DNA of 13,595 nt from Deltaproteobacteria bacterium (GCA_016218095.1 JACREV010000113.1:1-13595); one strand, 5' to 3'; positions 1 through 6,286 are shown, counted from the stretch's first letter. The notes: generated from the letters alone by a model not told the origin. Made by a program: numbers and translations.

Positions 1-869
1 AGAGGCCGGACTTCCAGGAGGGGGTCGATGAGCTCGTAGTCAGGGGCTTTACGGACATAGCCGTCATGCCTTACTTCTTATACATGGGGCTCCATGTGAC
101 AAAGGACCTGCCGAACGAGCTGGAGGAGGCGAAGGGCCGCCACAAGGGACTTGAGATCAAGCTTACCCGGAACATCGGGTTCGATAAAAGGCTCGTAGAC
201 ATCACTATCGAGCGGATCGAGGAGTCGGTCGGAGCGGGGAGCAAGGACGAGGGCCAGCACCCGATAGAAAGGGAGAGTTTCTCTCTTATCGAAAAGGAGC
301 TCGGCGCGACGACACACCTCGCCACAGAACTCCCGGTATTGAAGAGGGTCATACACACGACAGCCGACTTCGAGTACAAGGAGATATTGAGGTTCAGCCC
401 CGGCGCGATAGAGGCCGGTTGCGCGGCCTTGAGGGCGGGGCGAGCCATAGTGACCGACGTCAGGATGGTAGAGGCCGGGATAATGAAGTACAGGTTGCTA
501 TCCGGCTCTCGCGTACTCTGCTTTTCGTCTGATAAGGACGTGGAGCGCATCGCGAAGGCCGAGGGGATAACCAAGACCGCGGCCTCGATGAGGAAGGCGG
601 CCCCTTCGATGGAAGGCGGGGTCGTGGCGATAGGGAACGCGCCGACGGCGTTGAACGAGCTACTCGCCCTCATCAGGAAGGGCGAGGCGAGGCCCGCCCT
701 CGTCATAGGCGTGCCCGTGGGGTTCGTCGGCGCCGAGGAGGCGAAGGCAGAGCTCATGAAGAGCTCTGTGCCCTTTATCGCGTCATCGGGGAGAAAGGGC
801 GGGTCGACGGTAGCGGTCGCCATCGTGAACGCGCTTTTGATCGAGGCGGCCCGGCTCGCGTTCGAGTAG
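1..869 (+). CDS. cbiX-cbiC: CbiX-CbiC fusion (cobaltochelatase / cobalt-precorrin-8 methylmutase), 5' partial
   Basis: The frame is open from base 3 at the left edge to the TAG at 867-869, so the N-terminus lies outside the window. The first ~75 visible residues match the C-terminal half of a short CbiX, the chelatase that inserts Co2+ into sirohydrochlorin, including a PYFLYMGLHVTKDLP stretch typical of the family. A polar linker (about residues 75-86 of the visible part) follows. The remainder is a complete CbiC/CobH domain starting near HPIERESFSLIEKELG. It carries the RVIHTTADFEY motif whose His (codon 354-356) corresponds to the catalytic His of the methylmutase, plus an IVTDVRMVEAGI motif. 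CbiC moves the C11 methyl group to C12 to give cobyrinic acid, so the fusion joins the first cobalt step and the last ring step. An ATG at 66 exists, but coding sequence clearly extends upstream of it. Both domains look intact where visible. Confidence 0.9.
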   Translation, partial: RPDFQEGVDELVVRGFTDIAVMPYFLYMGLHVTKDLPNELEEAKGRHKGLEIKLTRNIGFDKRLVDITIERIEESVGAGSKDEGQHPIERESFSLIEKELGATTHLATELPVLKRVIHTTADFEYKEILRFSPGAIEAGCAALRAGRAIVTDVRMVEAGIMKYRLLSGSRVLCFSSDKDVERIAKAEGITKTAASMRKAAPSMEGGVVAIGNAPTALNELLALIRKGEARPALVIGVPVGFVGAEEAKAELMKSSVPFIASSGRKGGSTVAVAIVNALLIEAARLAFE

Positions 870-940
870 CGATTTAAAGGCTCAGTCAAAATCACCGTAT
901 CAATATAGGTTTTCCCTTTGGGCGGGGGTGAAATTCATTT

Positions 941-990
941 TTCACCCTCCCCCTTGTCCCCTCCCACCTATCGGAATGGGGAGGGGAGGT
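941..990. repeat. C/G-rich palindromic intergenic repeat, copy 1
   Basis: The left part (941-965) matches 22 of 25 bases of a second copy at 5296-5320. The right part (GGGAGGGGAGGT, 979-990) is identical to 5326-5337. Within the copy, CCCCTCCC (958-965) can pair with GGGAGGGG (979-986) across a 13-base loop. It sits in the 325-base gap between cbiX-cbiC and cbiM. Two copies in non-coding DNA of one window suggest a dispersed REP-like family. No promoter, tRNA, riboswitch or convincing small gene was seen in 870-940. Confidence 0.65.
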
Positions 991-1066
991 GAAAAAAGAG
1001 GATGCCACGCGGCTTGTTGGGGAAAAAGACCGACTTCTCCAAGCCTCTCGCGATGAAGTCAAGACG

Positions 1067-1147
1067 CTGGATTCCCGCTTGAGGCGCGCGGGAATGACAG
1101 TCATAGGTTTTGAATGTCATTCCCGAGGTTTTTTATCGGGAATCCAG
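1067..1147. repeat. REP/BIME-like nested palindrome
   Basis: Four related 12-mers occur in alternating orientation: CTGGATTCCCGC (1067-1078), GCGGGAATGACA (1088-1099), TGTCATTCCCGA (1115-1126) and TCGGGAATCCAG (1136-1147). Each neighbouring pair forms a hairpin, and the first pair is the inverted copy of the second, so the 81-bp unit is a palindrome made of palindromes. ATTCCCG...CGGGAAT hairpins of this kind are known as extragenic palindromes in many proteobacterial genomes, some mobilised by REP-associated Y1 transposases (RAYT). No transposase is present here. It ends 47 bases before cbiM and could act as a transcription attenuator or mRNA stabiliser, which is inference. Confidence 0.75.
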
Positions 1148-1194
1148 TCTCAAAAATCATGCAGTACGTATGAATACGGTTCATTAAGGTTTAG

Positions 1195-2166
1195 ATGCAC
1201 ATACCGGACGGATACCTGAGCCCCAGGACCTGCGCCGTTTTTTTCGCGGCGATGCTGCCGGTCTGGTACTTCGCCTCAAAGCGGGTCGAGGAGGGCCTCA
1301 AGCTCAAAAATCTGCCGCTCCTCGCGCTCGGCGCGGCCTTCACCTTCGTTATCATGATGTTTAACATCCCGATCCCGGGGGGCTCCTCGGGGCACATGGT
1401 CGGGTCCGTCGTCGTATCGATCGCGCTCGGCCCATGGGCTGGTGTGATCGCACTCAGCCTTGCGGTGACGTTGCAGGCCTTTCTTTTCGGCGACGGCGGT
1501 GTATTGGCCATAGGCGCGAACAGCTTCAATATGGCCTTTATAATGAGCTTCGCCGGCTATTACTCGTATAGGGCGCTGTCTTTAGGCTCTCCGGGCCACG
1601 CGAGGAAGATAGCCGCCGCGGCGGCAGCCGGTTATGTCGCGGTGAACCTTGCGGCGCTCGCCGTCGGGATCGAGCTCGGGATACAGCCTGTCATCTCAGC
1701 GGGGACCGACGGCAGGCCTCTCTACGCCCCGTACCCTCTGTCTATTTCGATACCGGCCATGATGGTCCCCCACGCGCTCTTCCTGGGGCCGGTCGAGGCG
1801 CTCGGCACCGCGCTCGTCGTATCCTACATGGAGAAGACGATGGGAAATGATATGGCGAGGGCAAGGGGAGGGTCAAAGCCGCTATGGACCGCGCTCGTGG
1901 TCCTTGCGGTATTGGCGCCTCTGGGGTTGCTCGCCGTGGGGACGCCGTGGGGGGAGTGGGGCAGGGAAGAGGTGCTTGGCATGATCGGCTACGTGCCTTC
2001 CGGCATGGAGAGGTACGAGGGGGCGTGGAAGGGCTTGCTCCCGGACTACGGGAATGAGTCGGCTGAAGGCATCGGAGCCTCTTTCGTGTATATAATATCC
2101 GCCGCGATCGGGAGCCTTGCGGCGGTCCTCGCGGTCTACCTTTGGGGGAAAAGATGGCGGAAGTGA
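1195..2166 (+). CDS. cbiM: ECF cobalt transporter substrate-binding membrane subunit CbiM with CbiN-like C-terminal extension
   Basis: This is the membrane subunit that binds Co2+ in the energy-coupling-factor cobalt importer, working with CbiQ and CbiO downstream. The protein (323 aa) starts MHIPDGYL. In structures of the homologue NikM the metal is held by the N-terminal amine, His2 and His67; His2 and His67 (in GGSSGHMVG) are both present here, which fixes the ATG at 1195 as the true start. AAGG (1186-1189) lies 5 nt upstream. Several hydrophobic helices fill residues ~10-215. Residues ~228-323 add a helix, a hydrophilic loop with GTPWGEWG and LLPDYG, and a final helix, the layout of the separate CbiN/NikN subunit. 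No free-standing cbiN is seen nearby, so this extension probably replaces it. Ni2+ cannot be excluded as substrate, but the cobalamin context favours cobalt. Confidence 0.93.
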   Translation: MHIPDGYLSPRTCAVFFAAMLPVWYFASKRVEEGLKLKNLPLLALGAAFTFVIMMFNIPIPGGSSGHMVGSVVVSIALGPWAGVIALSLAVTLQAFLFGDGGVLAIGANSFNMAFIMSFAGYYSYRALSLGSPGHARKIAAAAAAGYVAVNLAALAVGIELGIQPVISAGTDGRPLYAPYPLSISIPAMMVPHALFLGPVEALGTALVVSYMEKTMGNDMARARGGSKPLWTALVVLAVLAPLGLLAVGTPWGEWGREEVLGMIGYVPSGMERYEGAWKGLLPDYGNESAEGIGASFVYIISAAIGSLAAVLAVYLWGKRWRK

Positions 2167-3038
2167 GGCTCCCGGACTGGCTGAAGGAATCGCGGGGAGA
2201 GCCGTGTCTAATCGGAAAAGGAGGCTCGCACGGGTTTCTTGACAAGACCCTCGCCAACATCTCGGCCTTCATGCGCGAAACACTTTCATCCGGCGCGGCA
2301 GAGAGGCCCGGCGCGCTCCAGGGTTTAAGCCCCAAGGCGAGGATAGCGGGATTTCTGCTTCTCATCATCGCCTGCTCGATAACGGGGCGGGCCTTCATGC
2401 TCATAGGGGCGCTCGTAATAATGGCGGTCGCGATGCTGATGTCGAACGTGAGCGCGGCATCGCTCGCCAAAAGGGTCGCGCCGTCTCTCTTTTTCACGTC
2501 CGTCATAGCTTTCCCGGTATTTTTCGATTTCATAACCCCGGGGGCTTCGGTCTTCGGGGTCTCTGTCAGCGGCTACAGTATCTCGGTGACAAAAGAAGGG
2601 GCGGCGATCGCCCTCTTCCTGGTATTGAGGGTGGGGGTGATGGTCGCGCTCGCCTCTCTTTTGCTCCTCACCACCAGGCAGGCCGACTTTTTCAAGGGGC
2701 TCAAGGAGCTTAAGGTCCCGCACCTGTTCGTCACCGCGCTTTACATGACGTTCAGGTACGTCTTCGTGCTTTTAAAGACCGCCGAGGACGCGGTCCTTGC
2801 GAGGAAGTCGAGGACCATAGCTACGGGCAGGTTGTCAGAGGCCCAGAGGTGGACGGCCTCAAGGATTGCGTTGATACTAAAGAAATCCATGAGTTACGCC
2901 GAAGAGGTAAACATGGCGATGATATCGAGGGGCTTCGACGGGCGTTTAAGGACGCTCAAGGCCCCGGGGATGGAGGGCAGAGACTATCTCTGGCTCTTCC
3001 TCACGCTCTTCTTCCTCTTCCTCTCCTTCGGCTTTTAA
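2154..3038 (+). CDS. cbiQ: ECF cobalt transporter transmembrane subunit CbiQ (EcfT)
   Basis: This is the T-component that couples ATP hydrolysis by CbiO to metal release by CbiM. The 294-residue protein has an unusually long hydrophilic N-terminal stretch (~60 residues), then hydrophobic segments at about 64-96, 108-128 and 150-173 and near the C-terminus (279-292). The family's cytoplasmic coupling helices carry two short Arg motifs, seen here as ARKSR (216-220) and SRG (258-260). The ATG at 2154 was chosen because GGGGGAA (2144-2150) precedes it; a TTG at 2142 in frame would lack this site. The gene overlaps the end of cbiM by 13 nt, so the two are translated together. The family assignment is secure, and cobalt specificity comes from its neighbours. 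Confidence 0.9.
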   Translation: MAEVRLPDWLKESRGEPCLIGKGGSHGFLDKTLANISAFMRETLSSGAAERPGALQGLSPKARIAGFLLLIIACSITGRAFMLIGALVIMAVAMLMSNVSAASLAKRVAPSLFFTSVIAFPVFFDFITPGASVFGVSVSGYSISVTKEGAAIALFLVLRVGVMVALASLLLLTTRQADFFKGLKELKVPHLFVTALYMTFRYVFVLLKTAEDAVLARKSRTIATGRLSEAQRWTASRIALILKKSMSYAEEVNMAMISRGFDGRLRTLKAPGMEGRDYLWLFLTLFFLFLSFGF

Positions 3039-3051
3039 GGGGGCGATATCG

Positions 3052-3864
3052 ATGGTACAAGAGGTATTCAGGCTTTCGGGCATCGGCTACTCTTACGGGG
3101 AGGGCTATGCGCTAAAGGGCATAAGCTTCTCCGCCATGCAGGGCGAGTCCCTCGGCATATTGGGCGCGAACGGGTCCGGAAAGTCGACGCTCCTTAAGAT
3201 AATGAACGGGCTCGTCTTCCCGACCTCCGGGGAAATGAGATTTTTGGGAGAGGTGTTGAACGAAGTGTCGCTGAAGGGCCCGTTCCAGAGGTGCTTCAGG
3301 GAGCGTATAGGCTTCGTCTTCCCTGAGCCGGACGTACAGCTCTTCTCACCTACGGTATTCGACGAGGTCGCCTTCGGTCCGCTCCAGCTGGAGCTTCCCG
3401 AAGATGAGGTGAGGAGGAGGGTAGGGGCGCTCCTCGATATGCTCGGCATCTCCGCCTTGAAAGAGAGGCCGCCGTATACGTTATCGAGCGGCGAGAAGAA
3501 GAAGGTCGCGATAGCGGCGGTCTTATCGACGAACCCGGACGTGCTCTTGCTCGACGAGCCGACGAACGGGCTCGATCCGAGGACGCAGGTCTGGCTCTTC
3601 GAGCTCCTGCAGGGGCTCAAAGACCTCAAAAAGACGATAGTGATGGCCACCCACGACTTGAGCCTCGTCGGGGACTTAAGCGACCGTGTCATCGTGATAG
3701 GCGAGGACCACGGCATCGCGGCAGACGGCAAGGCCGACAAGGTTCTCAGGGACAAGGACCTGCTCCTCAAGGCGAACATAATACACGAGCACACGCACAG
3801 GCACGGCGACATAATACATATGCACAGCCACGGCCCGTTCTCCACTCATGACGAGCACGAGTAA
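3052..3864 (+). CDS. cbiO: ECF cobalt transporter ATPase CbiO with His-rich tail
   Basis: This is the ATP-binding subunit of the CbiMQO importer, on the cytoplasmic face. Visible motifs of the 270-residue protein are Walker A GANGSGKST (38-46), signature LSSGE (144-148), Walker B VLLLDEP (164-170), D-loop NGLDP (172-176) and the H-loop His201 in ATHD. The Q-loop region reads FVFPEPDVQLF (88-98): the usual first Gln of FQNPDDQLF-like segments is Pro91, while Gln97 is kept. Residues 245-269 hold nine His in H-x-H spacing, a likely metal-binding tail that could buffer incoming Co2+. GGGGG at 3039-3043 serves as ribosome binding site. It lies 13 nt after cbiQ and 32 nt before the porin gene. Confidence 0.93.
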   Translation: MVQEVFRLSGIGYSYGEGYALKGISFSAMQGESLGILGANGSGKSTLLKIMNGLVFPTSGEMRFLGEVLNEVSLKGPFQRCFRERIGFVFPEPDVQLFSPTVFDEVAFGPLQLELPEDEVRRRVGALLDMLGISALKERPPYTLSSGEKKKVAIAAVLSTNPDVLLLDEPTNGLDPRTQVWLFELLQGLKDLKKTIVMATHDLSLVGDLSDRVIVIGEDHGIAADGKADKVLRDKDLLLKANIIHEHTHRHGDIIHMHSHGPFSTHDEHE

Positions 3865-3896
3865 GGCATCATAAACCTAATAGGAGGTTTGAGAGA

Positions 3897-5150
3897 ATGG
3901 TCAGAAAGACGTTGATGCTTCTTGCGGGGGCGCTCTTCTTCGCGTCTCCGGCCTTAGCACAGGACGACGTAGAGGACCTGAAAAGGCGCGTCCAGGAGAT
4001 AGAGAACAAGGTTATGGCGACCGAGCCCGCGGGAGAGCTCGGGCACAAGCTACACCCGATACACAGCCTTTACGGGCTTAAAGTCGGCGGAAGCGTGACC
4101 CTTGTGGGCCAGGGCTCGTCAGCCGACGGCGCCAAAGGCGACCTGGCGCTTTCGGCGGACCTCGTCTTCGAGTCCCCGGTGGGAACCAACGGCACTGCGG
4201 TCCTCGTATTCGATATAGTGAAGGGCAGAGGGGTGCAGGGGCTACCCGGCCTCTTTACCGGCCCTAACGGGTCCGCAACCGGCACTAACGCCGACCTCGA
4301 GGGCTTTAATAACGATGTCAACCTGACACAGGCGTATTACGAGCACGTCTACGAGACGCTCACGGTCTCGGTGGGCCAGATCGACCCGACCGGGTACTTC
4401 GACACCAATGATTTTGCGAACAACGAGCGCGTGCAGTTCCTCGCCAATATCTTCGTCAACAACCCGGCGATAGAGTTCGGCGGCACGGAGAACTTCTACA
4501 GCCCCGGCATCAGGGCTACCTTCGCGCCTTCGGAGATATTCGACGTCTCGCTCGGCGCCTTCGAGGGGAACGGCGACTACGTCGACGCCTTCGACAAGCC
4601 CTTCCTCATGGCCGAGGCGAACCTGAACCTCAAACTCATGGATCTCGACGGCCACTACAGGCTCTATTACTGGACGCGCCAGGGGAGAGACGACGTGAGC
4701 ACTACCGCGAACCCGAACGACGCTTCACTCCTCGAAGAGACCAACTCCGGTTTCGGCGTCTCCCTTGACCAGCTCTTGACCGACAACTTCGGCGTATGGT
4801 TCAGGGCCGGTCTGCAGGATGAGAAGGTCGCGCAGTTCGACAAGTTCTTTGCCGCGGGCATCCACGTAAACGGAGACGCCTTCGGGAGAGAGTACGACAG
4901 GGCCGGGTTCGGCTACGGTGTGACACTAATGGGGCAGGACTACGAGGACTTCCTCGTCTCGGAGGACCCGGACTTCGCTTCCGGCGCCGAGCACTACGCC
5001 GAGCTTTACTACAACATGGCGCTTGCGCACGCCGACGACGAGGCGGGCTTCCATATAACGCCTGACATACAGTACGTCATGAACCCCGGCGGGGACGAGA
5101 ACGCGGATTCGTTCTTTGTGTACGGCTTGAGGCTACAGGCGTTCTTTTAA
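3897..5150 (+). CDS. OprB-like outer-membrane porin linked to cobalt uptake
   Basis: A 417-residue exported protein. A signal peptide covers about residues 1-21 (charged start, hydrophobic core, ALA|QDD cleavage). A short heptad-like helix (about 24-41, DVEDLKRRVQEIENKV) follows, then a long stretch of alternating aromatic/polar strands ending in Phe, as expected for a beta-barrel recognised by the BAM machinery. Segments such as VGQIDPTGYFDTNDFANNE and FVNNPAIEFGG resemble the carbohydrate-selective porin OprB family. A strong AGGAGG (3882-3887) precedes the ATG. Being 32 nt behind cbiO, it is probably co-transcribed with cbiMQO. Its likely job is passage of cobalt or a cobalt chelate through the outer membrane, which is inference from position; the family is better known for sugars. 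Confidence 0.8.
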   Translation: MVRKTLMLLAGALFFASPALAQDDVEDLKRRVQEIENKVMATEPAGELGHKLHPIHSLYGLKVGGSVTLVGQGSSADGAKGDLALSADLVFESPVGTNGTAVLVFDIVKGRGVQGLPGLFTGPNGSATGTNADLEGFNNDVNLTQAYYEHVYETLTVSVGQIDPTGYFDTNDFANNERVQFLANIFVNNPAIEFGGTENFYSPGIRATFAPSEIFDVSLGAFEGNGDYVDAFDKPFLMAEANLNLKLMDLDGHYRLYYWTRQGRDDVSTTANPNDASLLEETNSGFGVSLDQLLTDNFGVWFRAGLQDEKVAQFDKFFAAGIHVNGDAFGREYDRAGFGYGVTLMGQDYEDFLVSEDPDFASGAEHYAELYYNMALAHADDEAGFHITPDIQYVMNPGGDENADSFFVYGLRLQAFF

Positions 5151-5167
5151 GGCCTGAAGCTAAAACT

Positions 5168-5188
5168 CCTCCCCCTTGACGGGGGAGG
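5168..5188. repeat. GC-rich hairpin 18 nt after the porin stop
   Basis: CCTCCCCC (5168-5175) pairs perfectly with GGGGGAGG (5181-5188) over a TTGAC loop. It is followed by GGTGGGGGTGAA, close to GGCGGGGGTGAA at 921-932 in the other large gap, so it looks like another member of the same C/G-rich repeat group. There is no T-run after the stem, so it is not a standard intrinsic terminator, but it could protect the 3' end of the cbiMQO-porin mRNA. Confidence 0.5.
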
Positions 5189-5295
5189 CAGGGTGGGGGT
5201 GAAGCGTGCCGGGCGGGCAATTCGGTATCGAACGCCTATAAATCGATTTATCCCAAAGCCCGCATTAGAGCTTTGGCCCTGCGCCCAGCAGAGAT

Positions 5296-5337
5296 TTCAC
5301 TCTCCCCTCTGTCCCCTCCCGTCGAGGGAGGGGAGGT
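5296..5337. repeat. C/G-rich palindromic intergenic repeat, copy 2
   Basis: Second copy of the repeat at 941-990, in the same orientation: 22 of 25 bases match over the left part (5296-5320) and 12 of 12 over the right part (5326-5337). The loop is shorter here, so CCCCTCCC (5313-5320) and GGGAGGGG (5326-5333) form a compact 8-bp hairpin with a GTCGA loop. The sequence between the two hairpins (5189-5295) shows nothing recognisable. Confidence 0.65.
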
Positions 5338-5381
5338 TTAGAGAGATACTTCAATAGCATAAGCTATCGTGGTGGTTCATT

Positions 5382-5424
5382 GCCTGCCCTCCCTTCGGGA
5401 GGGCAGGCGCTCCTTCCTTTTTTT
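5382..5424 (+). terminator. Terminator-like hairpin closing the cbiMQO-porin unit
   Basis: GCCTGCCCTCCC (5382-5393) is complementary to GGGAGGGCAGGC (5397-5408), a 12-bp stem with a three-base loop. Seven T residues follow at 5418-5424. The 9-nt gap between stem and T-run is longer than in a typical intrinsic terminator, and the hairpin lies about 230 nt beyond the porin stop, so it may instead be one more palindromic repeat. Its position just upstream of a promoter-like sequence suits separation of the transporter operon from the cbtB-cbiH operon. Confidence 0.5.
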
Positions 5425-5536
5425 CTGGTTATCAAACAAAGGTTTTTCGGGTATAATCGTTGGGGCCTTTGATGGCGTTATCGGATTCGTCATTGGTGCT
5501 GAACAAGCGTTGAATAATGGCACCTCTAAAAATTAG
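5417..5536 (+). pseudogene. Possible C-terminal gene remnant ending in the MITE terminal repeat
   Basis: The frame at 5417-5536 reads protein-like for its last ~28 codons: hydrophobic and Gly-rich residues (IIVGAFDGVIGFVIGAEQ) followed by a polar end (ALNNGTSKN) and TAG at 5534-5536. That TAG spans the last base of the left terminal repeat of the palindromic element. There is no plausible start codon or ribosome binding site, and the base composition is more AT-rich than the neighbouring genes. It could be the leftover tail of a small Gly-zipper membrane protein cut off by the element, or simple coincidence. No family is recognised. Confidence 0.2.
5429..5457 (+). promoter_or_regulatory. Sigma-70-like promoter for the cbtB-cbiH operon
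   Basis: TTATCA (5429-5434, four of six matches to TTGACA) is followed after 17 nt by a perfect TATAAT (5452-5457). It lies directly downstream of the terminator-like hairpin and upstream of cbtB with no other gene between. Transcription starting near 5464 would give a leader of about 218 nt carrying the whole palindromic element. No operator or cobalamin riboswitch signature was recognised in that leader. Confidence 0.45.
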
Positions 5537-5653
5537 GAATTTTTTCTGAGGTCAAGGAAGGGCGGAAATAAAAAGCGCAGCATATATAGTAATATGTGAG
5601 CATTTTTATTTTCGACCTGACGCAGAGATCAGGGAAAATAACAATTTTTAGAG
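5524..5653. mobile_element. 130-bp MITE-like palindromic element in the cbtB leader
   Basis: The ends are perfect 11-bp inverted repeats: CTCTAAAAATT (5524-5534) and AATTTTTAGAG (5643-5653). Inside, 5560-5574 (GGGCGGAAATAAAAA) pairs with 5603-5617 at 13 of 15 positions, and the regions just inside the ends are also roughly complementary. The centre is an AT-rich CATATATAGTAATATG. The whole unit is thus one long imperfect hairpin, clearly more AT-rich than its surroundings, with no coding capacity. That is the structure of a non-autonomous miniature inverted-repeat element. No clear target-site duplication was found. It ends 14 nt before the cbtB ribosome binding site, so its fold may affect expression of the operon. 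Confidence 0.6.
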
Positions 5654-5681
5654 AGAGCCTGAATAATAAGGAGGTGCGGGA

Positions 5682-5855
5682 ATGGAAAGGATACTTGGTA
5701 GAGAGAATACGGGATGGATGCTCATAGGCGCCGCGGCGCTGGTCCTGATAGCGTGCGCGATGGTAGTCGTCGCGTTCGGGATGGAGTCGGTCGCGCCCGG
5801 CGTGCACGACGCGTTCCACGACTTCAGGCACGTGATAGGCATGCCATGTCACTGA
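5682..5855 (+). CDS. cbtB: CbtB-type small cobalt transporter subunit
   Basis: A 57-residue protein with one membrane helix (about 11-33) and a short tail in which His42, His46, His50 and His57 alternate with hydrophobic residues and which ends GMPCH. A single helix with a terminal RHxxGxPCH-like metal-binding motif is characteristic of CbtB, a predicted cobalt transporter subunit commonly found in cobalamin loci. The start is well supported by AAGGAGG (5668-5674), 7 nt upstream. It is the first gene of the long operon, and its last 10 nt overlap the next gene. Molecular function in the family is predicted, not proven. Confidence 0.85.
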   Translation: MERILGRENTGWMLIGAAALVLIACAMVVVAFGMESVAPGVHDAFHDFRHVIGMPCH

Positions 5856-6286
5856 CCTTCGGCTTTAAAGACGGGATAATGGCCGGGGCAGTCGGCGGCG
5901 TCCTCTGGGGGCTCGTGTCGATGGCGGTCAACTCGGCCACAGGCGTCTTTACGCCTGAGGCGGGGCTCGTCCATGATACGGTCTCGTTCGCGCTCGGAGG
6001 CGTGCTTTTCGGGGCGGTGGCCGGCGGGTTCCTCGGGGCGGGCGGAAGGGCCATTCCCTTCAGGAACGTCTACGCAAGGGCCGTATTCACTTCAACCCTT
6101 GTCTGGATGCTGCTCCGCGTCGGCGGCGCGATGCTCTCGGCGATAGAGCCCGAGAGGTACCACGTGCTTACGCCCGAGACCGTCCAGGGGTTGTTGCTCT
6201 CCGCGCTCTTGGGCGCGATGGTCGCGGGCGTGTGGTCATTCTGGAAGGGGACGGCCGGGGAGAACGGTAATACCCTGAAGGCGTAA
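5846..6286 (+). CDS. Small four-helix membrane protein in the CbtA position
   Basis: A 146-residue, strongly hydrophobic protein with likely membrane helices at about 9-30, 46-66, 76-100 and 114-133 and Gly-rich helix packing (GIMAGAVGGVLWG, GGVLFGAVAGGFLGAGG). The frame stays open upstream to 5714, but that part is the shadow of cbtB. The ATG at 5846 was chosen because it overlaps the cbtB stop by 10 nt, giving translational coupling. Its stop directly abuts the cbiD start. CbtB is usually paired with CbtA, a longer multi-helix protein. This one is shorter, and I see no clear CbtA signature and few His residues, so it is either a reduced, diverged CbtA or an unrelated partner. A role in cobalt uptake is inferred from position only. 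Confidence 0.7.
   Translation: MSLTFGFKDGIMAGAVGGVLWGLVSMAVNSATGVFTPEAGLVHDTVSFALGGVLFGAVAGGFLGAGGRAIPFRNVYARAVFTSTLVWMLLRVGGAMLSAIEPERYHVLTPETVQGLLLSALLGAMVAGVWSFWKGTAGENGNTLKA

Noticed and set aside
71..895. Long open frame on the - strand opposite cbiX-cbiC
   Set aside because: It mirrors a clearly conserved + strand gene, is rich in Ser/Pro as expected of an antisense shadow in GC-rich DNA, and resembles no family. The same holds for the long - strand frames at 3105-3845, 6295-7221 and 11278-11970.
870..1194. CRISPR array or tRNA in the repeat-rich gap
   Set aside because: The repeats are palindromic and unevenly spaced with no regular spacers, and no cloverleaf could be formed.
989..1219. 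Open frame of 76 codons on the + strand in the first gap
   Set aside because: Its sequence is the translation of the repeat elements (TLDSRLRRAG-like) and it runs into the cbiM start, with no supporting family or coding pattern.
5472..5513. Possible 13-codon leader peptide (ATG to TGA) upstream of cbtB
   Set aside because: Only a marginal GGGG upstream, no run of regulatory codons and no attenuator arrangement directly after it; a short frame like this is expected by chance.
5562..5590. AT-rich TATAGT at the centre of the palindrome as a -10 box
   Set aside because: No -35-like sequence at the right distance; the AT-rich centre is explained by the palindrome's loop.
5714..5845. N-terminal extension of the four-helix protein
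   Set aside because: This Arg-rich part is the out-of-frame shadow of cbtB; the coupled ATG at 5846 fits better.
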